Notes: generated by a model from the sequence alone, not told the origin. A stretch of DNA of 64,000 bases from Lepturacanthus savala (GCA_030544235.1 CM060464.1:22065652-22129651); one strand, 5' to 3'. Shown: positions 32,701 to 45,830, counted from the first letter of the stretch. Made by a program: numbers and translations.

Positions 32701-33620
32701 CCCACTAGAAATGCAGGGGCTCGTGATGAGGGGAAATGATCACTTGTGTTGCTGGACATGTGTGTGTATTTAAAACGAGGAGAGAGAGAGACTATGTAGA
32801 CACTTCACAATTTTAGCCTTTTATTTAAGGTGCAGAGTGTGTAGCACCTGAAGCTGGGCTCCATCAGAGCAGTCTAAATAAGTTCAGTTTCCTCTGGTTT
32901 ATATCTCTCATGCTGCTTAAATATCACCATTTAGTTTATAATTTATATATATGCAGCTCTGAAAACAATGAGACCATAGCATTTATTTTTAAATCAGCAT
33001 ATCTACATGTATTCCATCCATTTGATTCGAGTGTCTGTTGATATTCCAACACATGCAAACCTCATTCTGCTTAAAGAGGTACCAGGAGTGGAATAAAGTC
33101 ACCCAAGAACAACGGTAAAGACTTATAGAGAGCATGCTAAGACAGCTGTGATTAAAAATAAGGGCTATTACACCAAATATTGATTTCTAAACTCTTCTCA
33201 AGTATAAACATTAGTATTATGTTGTTTTAAAATGAATTTGCTCTTGTTTCTTTGAATTGTTTGGGGTCTGACAACAATTTATCTTTTTTGTTATGTTGAC
33301 CATTTGTCATTTTCTGCAAACAAATGCTCTAAACGGTAATTTCTTTATTTGGAATTTGGGGGAAATGTTGTCAGTAGTTTATAGACTCAAACAAAATAAT
33401 TTCTTCTGCCAAAACCATACCTATAAGTAGATAAATCAGAGAAATGGATTTTGTAGTGGTCTCTTTTTTGTATATAGACTATGTAGTCACTCCACATTTT
33501 AAGCCTTTTATTTAAGGTGTGCACAGCACAGTGGCACCTGATTACATGCACACGTTTTCATGAAATCAGCTTCTATAATCTTTCGGCTACAATAAATTTT
33601 GCTAAAAGAGAAAGAGAGAG
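32701..33620. repeat. Stretch with a direct repeat pair
   Basis: 'gactatgtag' + 'acacttcaca' + 'ttttagccttttatttaagg' at 32790-32850 recurs at 33478-33541 as 'gactatgtag' + 'tcactccaca' + 'ttttaagccttttatttaagg', each followed by a 'gcacctga' word. The sequence between is AT-rich with no gene. Confidence 0.6.
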
Positions 33621-33639
33621 AGATGCAGCCATTCAAAAA

Positions 33640-34170
33640 TCAGGTCATTACATTTGATTGACATGTCCTAAAACATTGTTTAGTAAGATAATTGATGGTA
33701 AAGCGTTTCTGCTCTAGTTGAATCAGAGAAATCATTTGAAAATTCTTGCAGCATGACTTGGACACACCCCTAAAGTGCGTGTTGCACTTCCAACATCTGC
33801 CATTCACCATCCGCCAAGCCCATAGTGTTGGTCCCCATACTGGGCTTATCAAGTCCACAATACATTTTACTACCACTGCAGATAGCAACTGGACACTCAC
33901 ATATCCAAAATGCAAGGGGCCAAAATATCATGCTAAAGAAACAGCATGGCATCTCTTTGCAGCATACTTGTTTGAACTGAAAACAAGTGGGTTGTGTTTA
34001 CCATACAGCATAAAAGGCCGAAGGATTATCATGTCAGCCATGAAGAGCCCTGGGTGATACACATTGTATACGACACATTTTGTCACACAATTGCTTCTAA
34101 GTAGACATGGAATACGCCCCATGATGTCTCCTGAAATGTCAATCATGGCCTTAATGTCCAGCAGCATGTA
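33640..34170. other. Balanced stretch, open in several frames on both strands
   Basis: Overlapping frames of 60-103 codons are open on both strands across 530 bp free of simple repeats: minus at 33640-33915, 33770-33952 and 33928-34167, and plus at 33746-34057. On the minus strand, 'VVYNVYHPGLFMADMIIL' and 'YAAKRCHAVSLA' precede a stop, and 'FGYVSVQLLSAVVVKCIVD' follows in another frame. I recognise none of them. A decayed processed gene or transposon fragment is possible. The 37-bp start (33749-33785) recurs at 48863. Confidence 0.2.
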
Positions 34171-35294
34171 AATGTGACCGCTCTACTTATAGGATTACAA
34201 GGTTTTAATCTGCATGTTGTGTGCTGCTGCGGACATAAAAGTTAATTATGGACAACATGTGTGGACACAAATAATTTGTCTATGGCCCTGTTTATACTAA
34301 ATGTGTCAGGATGAAACAAGCAAGCAGCTTGACTGTCACAGAAATAAACAAGACAGAGGCAACAAAGTGAATGCGCATACTTCCCCACATAGTGTACATG
34401 CAGCAGGGACACTCAGAGCGATGCTTAAGTGGTTAAATATTGAGAAAGGGCCCTCTAAAACAGCCTTATTTCTCCACTTGAATCTCAACAGGCAGGAGAG
34501 GCACTTGAAAGGATTTCTTTCCCTTTTTGATATTTTCCTTTTTACACTTGAAACCGTCTGAGCATCACACCAGGTGCCTAATGAGCCAACTGCATATTCA
34601 GGGGAGTTTGAGTGATGCTAAATGACGTAATGTTTGTGTCTTTTTTTTTTTTTTACAATAGAAGTTATATGAGGAAATCACTTGTATTGAATTCCTCATG
34701 TCCTGGGAATCTCAGCTGAGCACGGTCCCATTTGTTTGTCACATAGTAAACAGTGATTATCATGTTTGTTTTCTTGCATAATACAAATCCACTGTATGAT
34801 AAACAGCATTTCTCAAGTGCAATTTGTGGGAAATTACCTGAATCATGTCAACTCTTGGAAGAGAATCCAGATAGCAGCACAGACTATATCAGAAACACTA
34901 ACAAGGTTGAAAGAAAATAAATAAAATAAGCTGTATACTGTCAAATGACTATTGAACCAGTTGAATATCATTCAAAACATGATCAACAACACTACTGAAT
35001 AAAAGTCAATATCATTAAGAGTTTCTGTAAACACACAATTAAATTATCGTCTAAAACTGAATTATTTAGATCCAGATGATGACAGCCACCCTTTGGTGTC
35101 TCAGTTGAAGTTAACCTTCACTCGATTAAGCAACTCAAACCCTGAAATAAAGAAACTTTGTGCAAAGGCAGAGGGGACTTTCAGTCAACGGTCAAATACA
35201 ATTTAGATAAATGCTAATGCATCCACTGAGCTACAACACCCATGGATTACTGTATTTGGAAGAACATTCAATCAATCTACTACAATTCTGCAAA
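34171..35294. other. Non-coding stretch
   Basis: No gene. The segment near 34560-34640 ('ccaggtgcctaatgagccaa', 'gatgctaaatgacgtaatg') is balanced and could be regulatory. A T run lies at 34640-34654. Confidence 0.35.
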
Positions 35295-35645
35295 TTTGAT
35301 TCAAAGGTCCTCTGTAATTTGGCTGCTGCTTGATTTTCTTTCCCACCTGTTTTCAAATTGCATTCATCCTCCCTTCTTTTGATATAAATTACCATTAATC
35401 TATTTGTCTTCCTTGCCAAAAAAGGATTTTGATCATGGCTTAAAAACAATGACTTAAAAATAAAGGCGCCACTAGCTCCCTGATGAAAGTAAATTCAAAA
35501 TGACTGGAAACAACAATTTGCGGAATAACAACAGCAGATGGGCTTTGATATGGCCAATTTGTCAGAACTATTTAAAACACAGAGAGAAAACAGAGATTAC
35601 ATATGGCTGTCTATGGTTAGGGAAAGACAGACTTTAAGTTTTGAT
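35295..35645 (+). repeat. Local segmental duplication block D2, copy 1
   Basis: Positions 35481-35600 align without gaps to 40581-40700; I count 11 differences in 120, about 91% identity. Upstream, 'caaaggtcctctgtaatttg' and 'taccattaatctatttgtct' match 'caaagatcctctgcattttg' and 'taccattaatcttcttctct' near 40137-40290. Confidence 0.8.
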
Positions 35646-35699
35646 GTTTTTTTTATAATGAAACAGCTCACTATAAAACGGAGGACGACGTCTTTTTTT

Positions 35700-35985
35700 T
35701 ATGGATTCCAAAATGTGTATGCGCTTCGGCTTGAATCTACATATTTGTATGCACATGTTTATGTCTCACATAACAAATGTTGCCGCATCAACTGTAGGTA
35801 ATGAGTACTCTGTCATGTTCTGTAATCTAGCTGCTCAGCCACCAGATGCTGTGAATGAGGAGCATGGTTAACGCTCAGAACTAAAGGTGGAGTTGGATTT
35901 CCCAACACATGCACAAGCCTCCTTTAACAACACATCTAAATCATAGCCTCGTTTCCTCACAGAATATAAAGAGGATCGTATTCAA
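35700..35985 (+). repeat. Local segmental duplication block D1, copy 2
   Basis: Counterpart of 31030-31265; see that entry for the shared words. Confidence 0.6.
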
Positions 35986-36599
35986 CATTTTGCATGATGT
36001 TAACATGCTGAAGATGGTCTTGAATCCATAACGTATTTGGTCCCAAGGTCTTTGTGTTGTTAAGAACTGAAGTCTGGATTGACACAATATATTTTAAGAA
36101 AGCATTTTCGATGATATAATAATATGAATACATCATTGAAATTTAAGGATGAGGGTAGGGTTTTAAATGTATAATAGATGCTAGGTGCATTAAATCTACC
36201 TTATGGTCTTCCATAAGCTGCAAAGGTGTTTTCCGTATCCTCTCTAAGCCTAAGGTTAGGGGAGAAAATCCTATTTCATTGATGGAGGGGACAATAAGCA
36301 GTAAATTTCCAGAGAATAATTACTGGTGGGGACATAGAAAAATATGAAACACTAATATTAATAATAAAAAATAAATATAAATAAATATTAAATCAAAAAT
36401 GCTATACCACAATACGACCATAATAATCTGCTCCTATCTTCTTCTCTCTCTCTTTTGCATCTCGCCTTGTAGGTTTAAGCCCTCAGCATGTTCAAATATT
36501 TTACACAATGGTATTAAAAGTAATATTAGTAGTTACAGCAGTGTTCCATATTTATTCATATTTATACATAAGGCAAATGAGATTATGAATAAATAAGGA
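35986..36599. other. Non-coding stretch
   Basis: AT-rich. No gene. Confidence 0.4.
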
Positions 36600-36690
36600 A
36601 AAAAAATATGAAAATCCACGTCCTCGTAGCTGCTGCTACGATAACTTACATCGTTAGAGCTCATTAACGATCATTAGGTCTGATCTAATC
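36600..36690. promoter_or_regulatory. Candidate conserved non-coding element
   Basis: 'gtagctgctgctacgataac' includes a short palindrome, and 'gagctcattaacgatcatta' carries several ATTA cores. Balanced composition within AT-rich flanks. Confidence 0.2.
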
Positions 36691-39557
36691 CAGCGGACTG
36701 GTAAAAAGAGGCTGATTTTGGACAAATTTTGAACAAGTGGTGTGATAAATGACTTACTGCCTTCCACATATTAATTTGATTGCTTTCTTCCATGCAGCTA
36801 CCTACTAGCTGACTGTCAAAATTAGCTGTTAGGCCCATTGAAAAACAGCATCTGGATGAGACACTTTGAGGAATAAGGTATACCTTCACTAAGAGATTCA
36901 GAACACTCCACTCATCCTGTCAGTTTTAGCCTTATTCGGCTGAAATGATGATTTTTAGGTTGATAGTCGTAATTAGTAGTTTATAGATGGATTCTGAAAT
37001 ATTGATACTCCCAAAACCAGATATTTATGCTCTAGACTCGATTCTCATAATAAAATATTGATGTTTTGCTGTAATTGTGTAGTCCATCATTAACAGGGAC
37101 TCAGTGGAAAGTAACTACAGTATTGGGATCTGGTCTAAATGATTCATGCTCAGTAGGAATTACTTTTTCTTCCACCTCTCATAGTCCGATGGGGAATACG
37201 GCTTTATAAGCATCGCTCATGCCAATTGAAAAGCTACTGAACGCTAACAAAATTGTGTGTGGAGCTGTTAAAGCTCCACAAACAGCAATGATGCCATATG
37301 TGCTGTGTGTGGGAAGACAGTTTTCATTTTTAATCTTTCTTATATGATAATTCTTTATAATTAAATGAAACAATAGCAACAGGAAGTCTGATGGTGTGTG
37401 TTCATCATGAAGCAATCATTTGAAATGCACTAGTTTTATTAAGATTTTCCAGATATATAACGGTTTTTTACAAAGTGTCTGTATCCTTGACACCAGCCTG
37501 AATTTTAATTGGTATTGGATCAGGAGAGAAATCAGTGGTATCACACATCACTAATTGTAATACAGTGCACATCCAGAAGCCTGAATGCATATAAAATAGA
37601 GATATTTTATTTAATGTCTATGAAAATCACTCTATGCAAACCAGATTTCTATGTACAGCTGAATATCCAAAGACTTGACTGTCACTGCAATGGGGTCAAC
37701 ATTTAGGGCTTTATTTAGAAGAAGCTGAATAATTGGTCCAGGCACCAACACGCAGGTGTATTTGCTAGTTTTGTTCTAGTGCAAGAGTCAATTCTCTAAT
37801 CGATTGAGTTGGTCTTATGCCCAAAACACCCCCAAAGTGCAACTCTGCTTCCACCTTATATACTACACACAAGGCTTCATATTCTATACCATATGATATT
37901 TAGTAGGCATGGCTTCATATCCAGCATAATAGATTGATGACAATGATCATGACAACACTAAGTGTCATCTAAGTCTTATTATGATAAATGTTGATGTCTT
38001 TCATCCTTACAGTAAAATCAGCTCCACCTTATCACATACCTTAAAATACATTGTAAACTCTCTCTTAATGCAGCTGTTAAGGTAAAGACTGAGGAAAAAT
38101 TGTATCTAGCGACTTAAATATCCCTTAGAAACCTTCATAGGATGGAATTACATTATCACTGGGAAATGCAGCCAAGAGTGCCAAAAATGTCATGAAAAAA
38201 ATATTCCTTCAGAACTGAGGGTGTTTTTTTTCCATCTATTGAAAGCACTGTCAGAATTGTTGAAGTAGACTCGAGTGTTGCTTGACTTGCATGATCCCAA
38301 CTGGATTGACTACAGACCATTGTAAAGTTCCAAATAATGGAATTCAAAAAAGTTAAATTAAGTTACACTACTTAGAAAAGTAGAAAAGTTTCACCCAGAC
38401 AATTATGTATTTTCCATGAAAATGAATACTTTAATTTGCCATCATGGGTTGCAAAATGAATAGAAAATATTGACATGTTTGGAAAAGTGATTTGTTAGAA
38501 AAAAATATTTGTTCCTTTAAACTTTGCTTTTGTCAACGGAAGGTCACTTTTATAGCTTCTTTAACCAGCTAAACTGTTTTCAACTGTTTCGAACGGTAGT
38601 GTAATTCCTGAATTCAAAACATATTTTTATCTCAAGAAAACATATTTAATTGCACCATTTTTGAACTAGCCATTATAAACAGTCATTTTCACTATGGTCT
38701 AAAATGATTTGCTGCACACAACGAGGGATTTACTCCTCCTCCTAAAGGAGGAAGTGTAACAGCAATCTAACAGCCTCCCATTTCTTTATAGAAAGAAGAA
38801 TAACTATTATTTATAGTCCCATTTGTTTATAGTTGAAGTCATTCCCAAACGTTTACCAAACTTTTGTTTTGTGCCTCAGTGGAATGCAAACATTGTGGTC
38901 TCAGATCAGAAAGCACTTTTATAGTGATGATATATAACTGTTTTGGAAGGTACTGACATATAATGTTGTTGTACTGATAGTGTCAGCATATCAGGAAACA
39001 AAATAAAAACAGATTATATTTCTTGTCCTGCAGGTATCCTTCATTTAAGAGAATGTGAAGGCCGGGTTTGAGATTTGCCTTGGTTTTAAATATCTATGTA
39101 TATTATTTGAGAAATAGTGTTTTTCCTTTGATCCCATCTTCAAGACCCTTTTGTTTGTCATGTTAAAAGTTTTCCACAAGGCACATTTCAACACATATAT
39201 AATAGGTTATGTCTCATATGTTTAATTACACAAATAAAGTTAATTTACCTTGTTAAAACCTCTTACAATGACACCTACTACTTCTGTCTCTTTGAAAAAT
39301 CTGCATATTTTTTCATTTCAGAAGTACAACTTGTCGAACACAAGACAGTTCCTCCTTCACTGTTACGTCAATTCTCAGTGTTTTTGCACTGTAGAGTTGA
39401 ATTTTACCCCATCACCTTTACGTCGTACACCGGACCATGATTGGTAATGATTCCTTGTTTAGAAGATGAATGTGAAAACAATCATCTAGTGTCAAACTCT
39501 ATCTCAGCACATACATCATTTGGCACTATGAAGCTCAAACATCTGACTGAACGAACA

Positions 39558-39559
<2 letters not shown>
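36691..39559. other. Long non-coding stretch
   Basis: About 2.9 kb in which no gene, repeat family or RNA is recognisable. The frames of 60-78 codons have no domains. 'gaagtcattcccaaacgttt' near 38834 resembles 'gcagtcattccccaacgtta' near 31290, perhaps another remnant of the duplications around 31-41 kb. Confidence 0.35.

Positions 39560-39623
<64 letters not shown>
39560..39623. repeat. (AT)n microsatellite, about 64 bp
   Basis: Uninterrupted alternating AT. Confidence 0.97.
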
Positions 39624-39626
<3 letters not shown>

Positions 39627-40136
39627 AGTGGACATATTTATAGGTTCAACTCCAGTTTGGAGGCTGTTTGAATCATGTGTCAAAAGACGTAGACATCACT
39701 CTATGGAAGTACAATATGTTTTTCTTTTTTTTTTTTTTTACAGCCACAGTACTTAAAGGGATAAAAACTGGACTATCACACACAGAATGATACAAAAAAA
39801 TAACACAAAATGTTGTTGAAACAAGTTTAATATATAATGCACCGTGATTTGACAGATACAAACTGGACCATTGCATCACAAAAGTAAAAACACTTAACTT
39901 AAAGAAATATAACACAAAAGATAAAATGTTTACAGCCCTTTGAAGAGTTGGTGCCCAATATCACTTTGCAGCAATTTGTTTGAGTTATAAAGGTGTTGCA
40001 TGTGAATTTGAACAATTTGCTTTATGTAAGTTTTAACAAAGCAAAGGAATAGATGTTTAAGGTTTGAGAGGGAAAAAAGCAGCAAGTTCCTTTTATACCA
40101 TGTAACACCCACACGTTTTGTTTTGCTGTGCTTCTC
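39624..40136. other. Non-coding stretch
   Basis: A poly-T run lies at 39726-39739. No gene. Confidence 0.4.
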
Positions 40137-40745
40137 AAAGATCCTCTGCATTTTGGTAAATTCCAGACCCCTGTTAGAGTCCAATCTTGATTGTGGTGAG
40201 GGAACACTGATACTTTTTTATCCCACCTTTTAGATAATTGAATTCACCTTCTACCTCAGGTATAAAGTACCATTAATCTTCTTCTCTTATTTGCCAAAAG
40301 GTTTTTTTTTTTTTTTCACATCCTCCTCGACAGTTTTTTCTGTTCACGATGTTCTTTTGACATTGTCAAAGTCTTAAAAACTTACTTGGGGGAGGGGAAG
40401 GGGGGTGCAGGGGGAGACATCCCCCTCACTTCAGTTCCATAGAGGACAAAGAAAAAAAAAAATCACAAAAGTGCCCTCTAAGGTGTCCTCACAGTATGAT
40501 TAAATATATCTGGCGCCTTTATATTCTTTCGTCCCTGTGCCTCAGACAGCCTGAGTCCGACACCGCTACCACTCCATCGCTGATGAAAGTAAATTTAAAA
40601 TGATTGGAAACAACAATTTGAGGAATAACAACAGCAGATGGGCTTTGATATGGTCAATTTATCAGAGCTATTTGAAACACAGGGAGAAAACGTGGATTAC
40701 ATAGGGTCAGGTAAAGACAGACTTTGGCTTCTTGATGCTTTTGAA
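40137..40745 (+). repeat. Local segmental duplication block D2, copy 2
   Basis: Homologous to 35295-35645, exactly 5,100 bp downstream over the best-matching part. This copy carries extra sequence in its middle (about 40310-40560), including T and G runs. Confidence 0.8.
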
Positions 40746-41420
40746 CAAAGCAAAAACACAGGCTGTAACAGCAGTAGTAGTAACTACTGAGTTATAACCA
40801 TCCCAGGTACAAGTTAAACACAGACTCTGTCTCCTGTTGTACATTCTGTACTATTCAAACATTCATGAACGAGATTTTTGTTGTTCCCGAGAGATACAGT
40901 TATTTTGTGCTTGCATGAGGTGAACAGGTGGCCCAGATAAATTTGTCAGACACCTGGTCAACTTGAAATGAGGTTTCTCACTGAGTCTGGAGAGAAGAAA
41001 GAAAAGGGAAAAGAAAAGAATAAAAGGAAATGTATGTGGGATTTGTTCCAGCATGGATCCATATTTAACTGTGAGCTCCCAACAAAGCCTCTGGTTATCA
41101 TGTCTAATCTTTTTCTCTCACTCGTGTTTTAGAGCGTCTAAGTGCATATTGGCTGTCTTAAAATAGCCATGAAACACCAGCTGGAAATCATTTTTCGCTG
41201 ACCACCAAGAGTTTAACCACTAATGTTGCTGTGGCGAGAGGTAAAGTCAGTAAAAATAATAATAATAGTAAATAATAATAAAAATCCAATAAATCCACTT
41301 ATTTCAATTAAAATTAGAATAAAAAATATCATGATTTAGGAGGTTAACAATTATATTCAAAGCTCTTCAACATTCATAAAAAATGTATAACTAAAATGTA
41401 GTAGTCAGTAGAACAAGCTA
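40746..41420. other. Non-coding stretch
   Basis: No gene. An AAT-type low-complexity patch lies near 41256-41300. Confidence 0.4.
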
Positions 41421-41483
41421 AAACACACACACACACACACACACCTACTACACACACACACACACACACACACCTACTACACA

Positions 41484-41517
<34 letters not shown>

Positions 41518-41518
41518 T
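41421..41518. repeat. Compound CA microsatellite with a repeated interruption
   Basis: Three CA blocks are separated twice by 'ctacta', so a ~33-bp unit has been duplicated within the array. Confidence 0.93.
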
Positions 41519-43198
41519 ATTGCCATAATATCACACTTACAGCGTTTGTGGTGGAATACCTTCAATCCTTCAACACACATGGTTGCCCCATGTGTGTTGA
41601 ATGCCCCATATATCCTTTCATTATAAGTGATGCCACTAAATGCTCCACTGTGTTCATCAGCTCGCTGATCCTGCTGCCATTTGTTATTAGACAAGTAGCA
41701 AACAACGTTAAACCGTTACTATGAAAGAATTTAATTTTAGTTTTAGTCATTTGATTAATCTATTTCTATTATACAATATATAATACAATGTATAAATCCA
41801 GTAACCTGATAAGTAGAAAGTAGGATATGCACATATTTGCAAGGTTGTACATCGTGCCGCTTTACCTCTGGGTCGCTAACATGCTAATTTAACCAGTAAC
41901 AGTGCAATACTAGCAAGCTAACGAGTGCATATCACCACCTATCATAGTGGTGGCGACATTATTTCATCAATAAATTGATTTAGATGATGTTGATGTAGAC
42001 TGAAACAAAGACTAAGTCGAGTTATAACCACAGCTCGACTTAAATATGCATATAAACACACTGACTGAGAGAATGTCATTTGGTGAGGTGGGTGTGATGC
42101 TAATAGCATACAGTTGGTTTATTAGAGCTTTGTGCTTTTGTTAACTAATCTGACGAGAGCAGTTAAAGTGAACCAGATCAGTAAAGTTGTGGTTCATAAA
42201 ACCACAACAATGAGGACTTGAACTGATCCAGTTGTTTCGGTTTCGAGGATTGCTAACATTTTGCTAACATTTAGCATTAACCACCAACCACCACAAGCAT
42301 TTGGTTATACTAGAAAAAGCAAGGCTGTTGCAGCCTGGTAGCCATTGCTGTTGTATTAAACTGAAGAATAATGTGTTTTTTTTGCTTCTGTGTTTCATAA
42401 GAGAATGAAAGTGCTATAGGGTCTACAGGAAAATGTGCTCTTTATTTTAAGAAAACAGAAAATGTCAAAAAAGTTTTTTAAATGGACTGAAAAAGTTTTC
42501 CTTTTTGCCAGCTAGACCTTGCTAGGGGCAAGTACACCACCAAACCTGACAGACCAACGTTAAACTCTGAGCACACAATAAAGCTGTGGACTTGTTTATT
42601 GGTGTATGTCCTCCAGCTAAAAGCCTTACAGTATAGTAGTAATGACTGTTGTTCCGTTCATTAATATGTGTCCTCCAGCAAAAAAGGCACAATATAGTGC
42701 CTCAGCACATATTTAAAAGCACCCGCACAGCTGCATCGAAAGAAAACACAGGAACACACAGGGAAGAACGGGAGTAAATGTGACACTACTGGGTGTTGAA
42801 TTTGTGTTTTAAAGAAAATGATACTCAATTTGACACAGAAGTAATATCTTAACAGAGCAGCGTGTAATATTAGAATCACAGCAGATAAATAGGTTTATCG
42901 GGACATTTCTTGACACTTTTTTACACACAAATTGCTCCTTTTCTACATCTCTTAAAGTGTGTACAAGTCACACATGATTCAGTGATGATAATAATCTTTA
43001 AATTACTAGCAGCCCTTTGGATAAAAGGGTCTTTATCTCCCTTTTTTTCATCTGATTAAAATTGGTGATGAGTGTTGAGGTTTACTTTTACCCACTAATC
43101 CAAAATTGTGACAGGCACGAATATGGATCAGACTACTAACCTAAAATGTAAATTAATAAAGAGTAAGATGTGACCTCACTTCTGTGATCTCGCTTCTT

Positions 43199-43199
<1 letters not shown>
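41519..43199. other. Long non-coding stretch
   Basis: About 1.7 kb with no gene recognised. 'gctaacattttgctaacatt' near 42250 is a short local repeat. Confidence 0.4.

Positions 43200-43267
<68 letters not shown>
43200..43267. repeat. (CA)34 microsatellite
   Basis: Uninterrupted CA array of about 67 bp. Confidence 0.97.
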
Positions 43268-43268
<1 letters not shown>

Positions 43269-44356
43269 TCTATAGCCCATTCTCTCTATATACACAGTGT
43301 AATGAGGCAGAAATCAGAGTCAAGCTGTGAACCTATGAAGCGAGATGTAAATGAACGGAGGCCTTGCCAAAACTAGAGGGCCATCAAGCTGTTATGTTTA
43401 TTTACGTCTCATCCAACTCATATATATACGTGTCAGTAGTGAAGTGGCTCTTAGTCACTAAAAGCACAATCTGGAGCACATTGCATTAAAGTCTTCCCCA
43501 CCTGTATTTCTGATGAGTCTGGTGCACTTGCAGAAAATGCAAATTTTGGAAACTTTCTTTGTCCACTGTGACTAAAATACTCAGAGCATTAGAAAAGTCA
43601 TAGTCTCTGAATGCATGTTAATAGTGACGCAGTGCTGCATAGAAAGTTATGAGTTCTGTATCTGGCAATAATTGTACACATATTTATTGGTAGATTATCA
43701 TGTACTCTGCATTAGTTTGCTTTTATAACACACACTTTTGTTTTTAATGTTCATTAATAAGACTATCTATATATGTATATAGCTAGTCATAACGAATTAT
43801 ATTATTATAACGAATTTCAGTGTAGCTTCAATATGGCTGATTAAAATGTAAAAAGTAATCTAATTATAGGATCTTATTTCATAAAGGATTAAAATGATCA
43901 AACAATTGATAGAAAATAAAAAAGTGAACTATTTTTATAGTGATTTAGTGTGTCCGATGACCTAATCTGGCGACAATGTTTTTTTTGTTGAAAATCTGCA
44001 ACCACTGAAAACATTCTACTTTAAGGGTATCAAAATGCTGCAGATCTGGCTCCACCACTTCTGGCAACTGGGATTAGTATGTGTGCAACATGACTACAGT
44101 GTTTCATAGTGAGTCATAGAAGCCATGACAAGTTTGTTTTCTGCATCCATCATGACTCATAACACACACAAACACAAAACCAAAGAGGACTGACTCAACA
44201 TTTTCACAGAAATCAATGAAACATTTCTACTCTGGTGCAAGGATTATTTTAGAGATGCACTGTTTTGCTGCTATCAAAAGTATCTAGTGCAGAGGAGGAA
44301 GTATGACACTAAAGTGTGTGTTCAGCCCTAACGCATAGTTTTAAACCTTTAATTTC
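43268..44356. other. Non-coding stretch
   Basis: No gene recognised. AT-rich. Confidence 0.4.
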
Positions 44357-44377
44357 TTTTTTTTTTTTTTTTTTTTT
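44357..44377. repeat. Poly-T run of 21 bp
   Basis: Homopolymer. On the minus strand it would be a poly-A, but no retrotransposed sequence is recognisable beside it. Confidence 0.9.
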
Positions 44378-45752
44378 AAGCTTATCACGATCTTGGTCAA
44401 ACAGTCAGAGATACACTAGTGATTTCTCAATTACCCGATAGTGATTTCTACATTGATGCTCCGTAACACTGCTAACCCTTCACTTTATCAGGGTTTATAC
44501 TTTTCATCACAGTCTGTTCTTTTAAACTGTGCATTACATATTGAGCAGGAAGCTATTAAAAATGAACTACTGCCAGTGTTAAGACAACAAAAGTAACAAA
44601 ATGCCAAACATTGAGTCTCAAAGAAAGGCTAAAAAAAAGAAAAACACATGTTCTGTAACAGTTTTTCCCCTTACAGTGAATACAGTCATTTGTACAACAT
44701 CTACAAGGCATTGACTGAACTCCCCCTCACCCCCACCCCCCATGTCTGTGCCTCCAGAGTCTGAAGAAAGTGTTTCATGACCCTTTACCAGACTGCACAT
44801 ACTGGATCAATACGGAGAGCGTGTGTGTGATCAATAAGCAATCTGATTATAATTAATGTGGGATTGAGTGGGGCGCTTGTCGTATACACGTGCGCACACA
44901 CACATACACACACAATTGGTTATTTAGGACAGTGTCAAACAAGACAAAAAATGAAAGAAAGATGGAGGGGAAGTGAACTATGAGCAATTCTCTCTAACTC
45001 TCCTTTCAATCCCCCCTCAGCCACAGAATGATGTGAAGTCAACCGAGTCTTAAGTTTGTCATTGTTTTCAAAATGTCAATTGATTATTCAATCAATATTC
45101 AAATTATCTTCAACTTATTTTATATAACCTGGGTCTTATTATTCTGATCTTGCCCATCAGTGAAAATAAAACTTTGCTCACCAATTTGACAGTGGGGGGT
45201 GGCTCTATGTCACTAAGAAGCCTGACCAGCCAAGAAACACACACCCTTATCTTTTATTTTTAAAAAGAAAACAAAAAGCTAATAATGCTAAATCAATTAC
45301 CCAAACTGTGAGTTGTAAACATCTATTATATTATTATTATCAAACCAACTACCTGGTTAAAATTTACCTCCAAGATGTTGCAAACCTTTTTTGTAGCACA
45401 AATTTAGAAATACTAGAAATTACAAAGTGATTTACAAGTAGAAGAGGAAAGATTAAGTTGTCAATTGAGGTTGTTAAGTTACATATCATTGAGACATTTT
45501 AGCAAGATCTACACAGCTCTACAAACAAAGCTTGTGATTCACAAATGTAAGTTTGATTTGTTGCTTGAATCCATGTAAATGCACAGATGGTAATCAACAA
45601 ATATTCCTTGGTTTGCACATGTGTTTGGCACCAAAACTATTAGAATTAAACCCAAATTGTAAAGTCAAATTTCCCCTTTAAACTAGTTGACATAGCAGGT
45701 ACCACAGTTCTGCCCACAGGCTCATAATTAGTTTAGTGATCCTGTTATTTTT
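44378..45752. other. Non-coding stretch with one candidate regulatory segment
   Basis: 'gtgatcaataagcaatctga' plus 'ttataattaatgtgg' at about 44826-44862 is balanced, carries TAAT cores and looks like a conserved non-coding element. A short CA run lies at 44897-44914. No gene recognised. Confidence 0.3.
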
Positions 45753-45830
45753 GTGTCAGTCAGTCATTTTCTATACCTGCTTGTTCCTCACTAGTCTCAC
45801 GGGGGTTTATTCGAGCCAATCACAGCATAC
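45753..45830 (-). mobile_element. SINE 3' fragment (same family as 6104), minus strand
   Basis: 'tcagtcagtcattttctata' plus 'cctgcttgttcctca' is the reverse complement of the family's 3' end ('gaggaataagcaggtatag' + 'aaaatgactgac'). It is followed by degenerate 'gccaatcacagcat', the inverse of 'gctgggattggct'. Confidence 0.7.
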
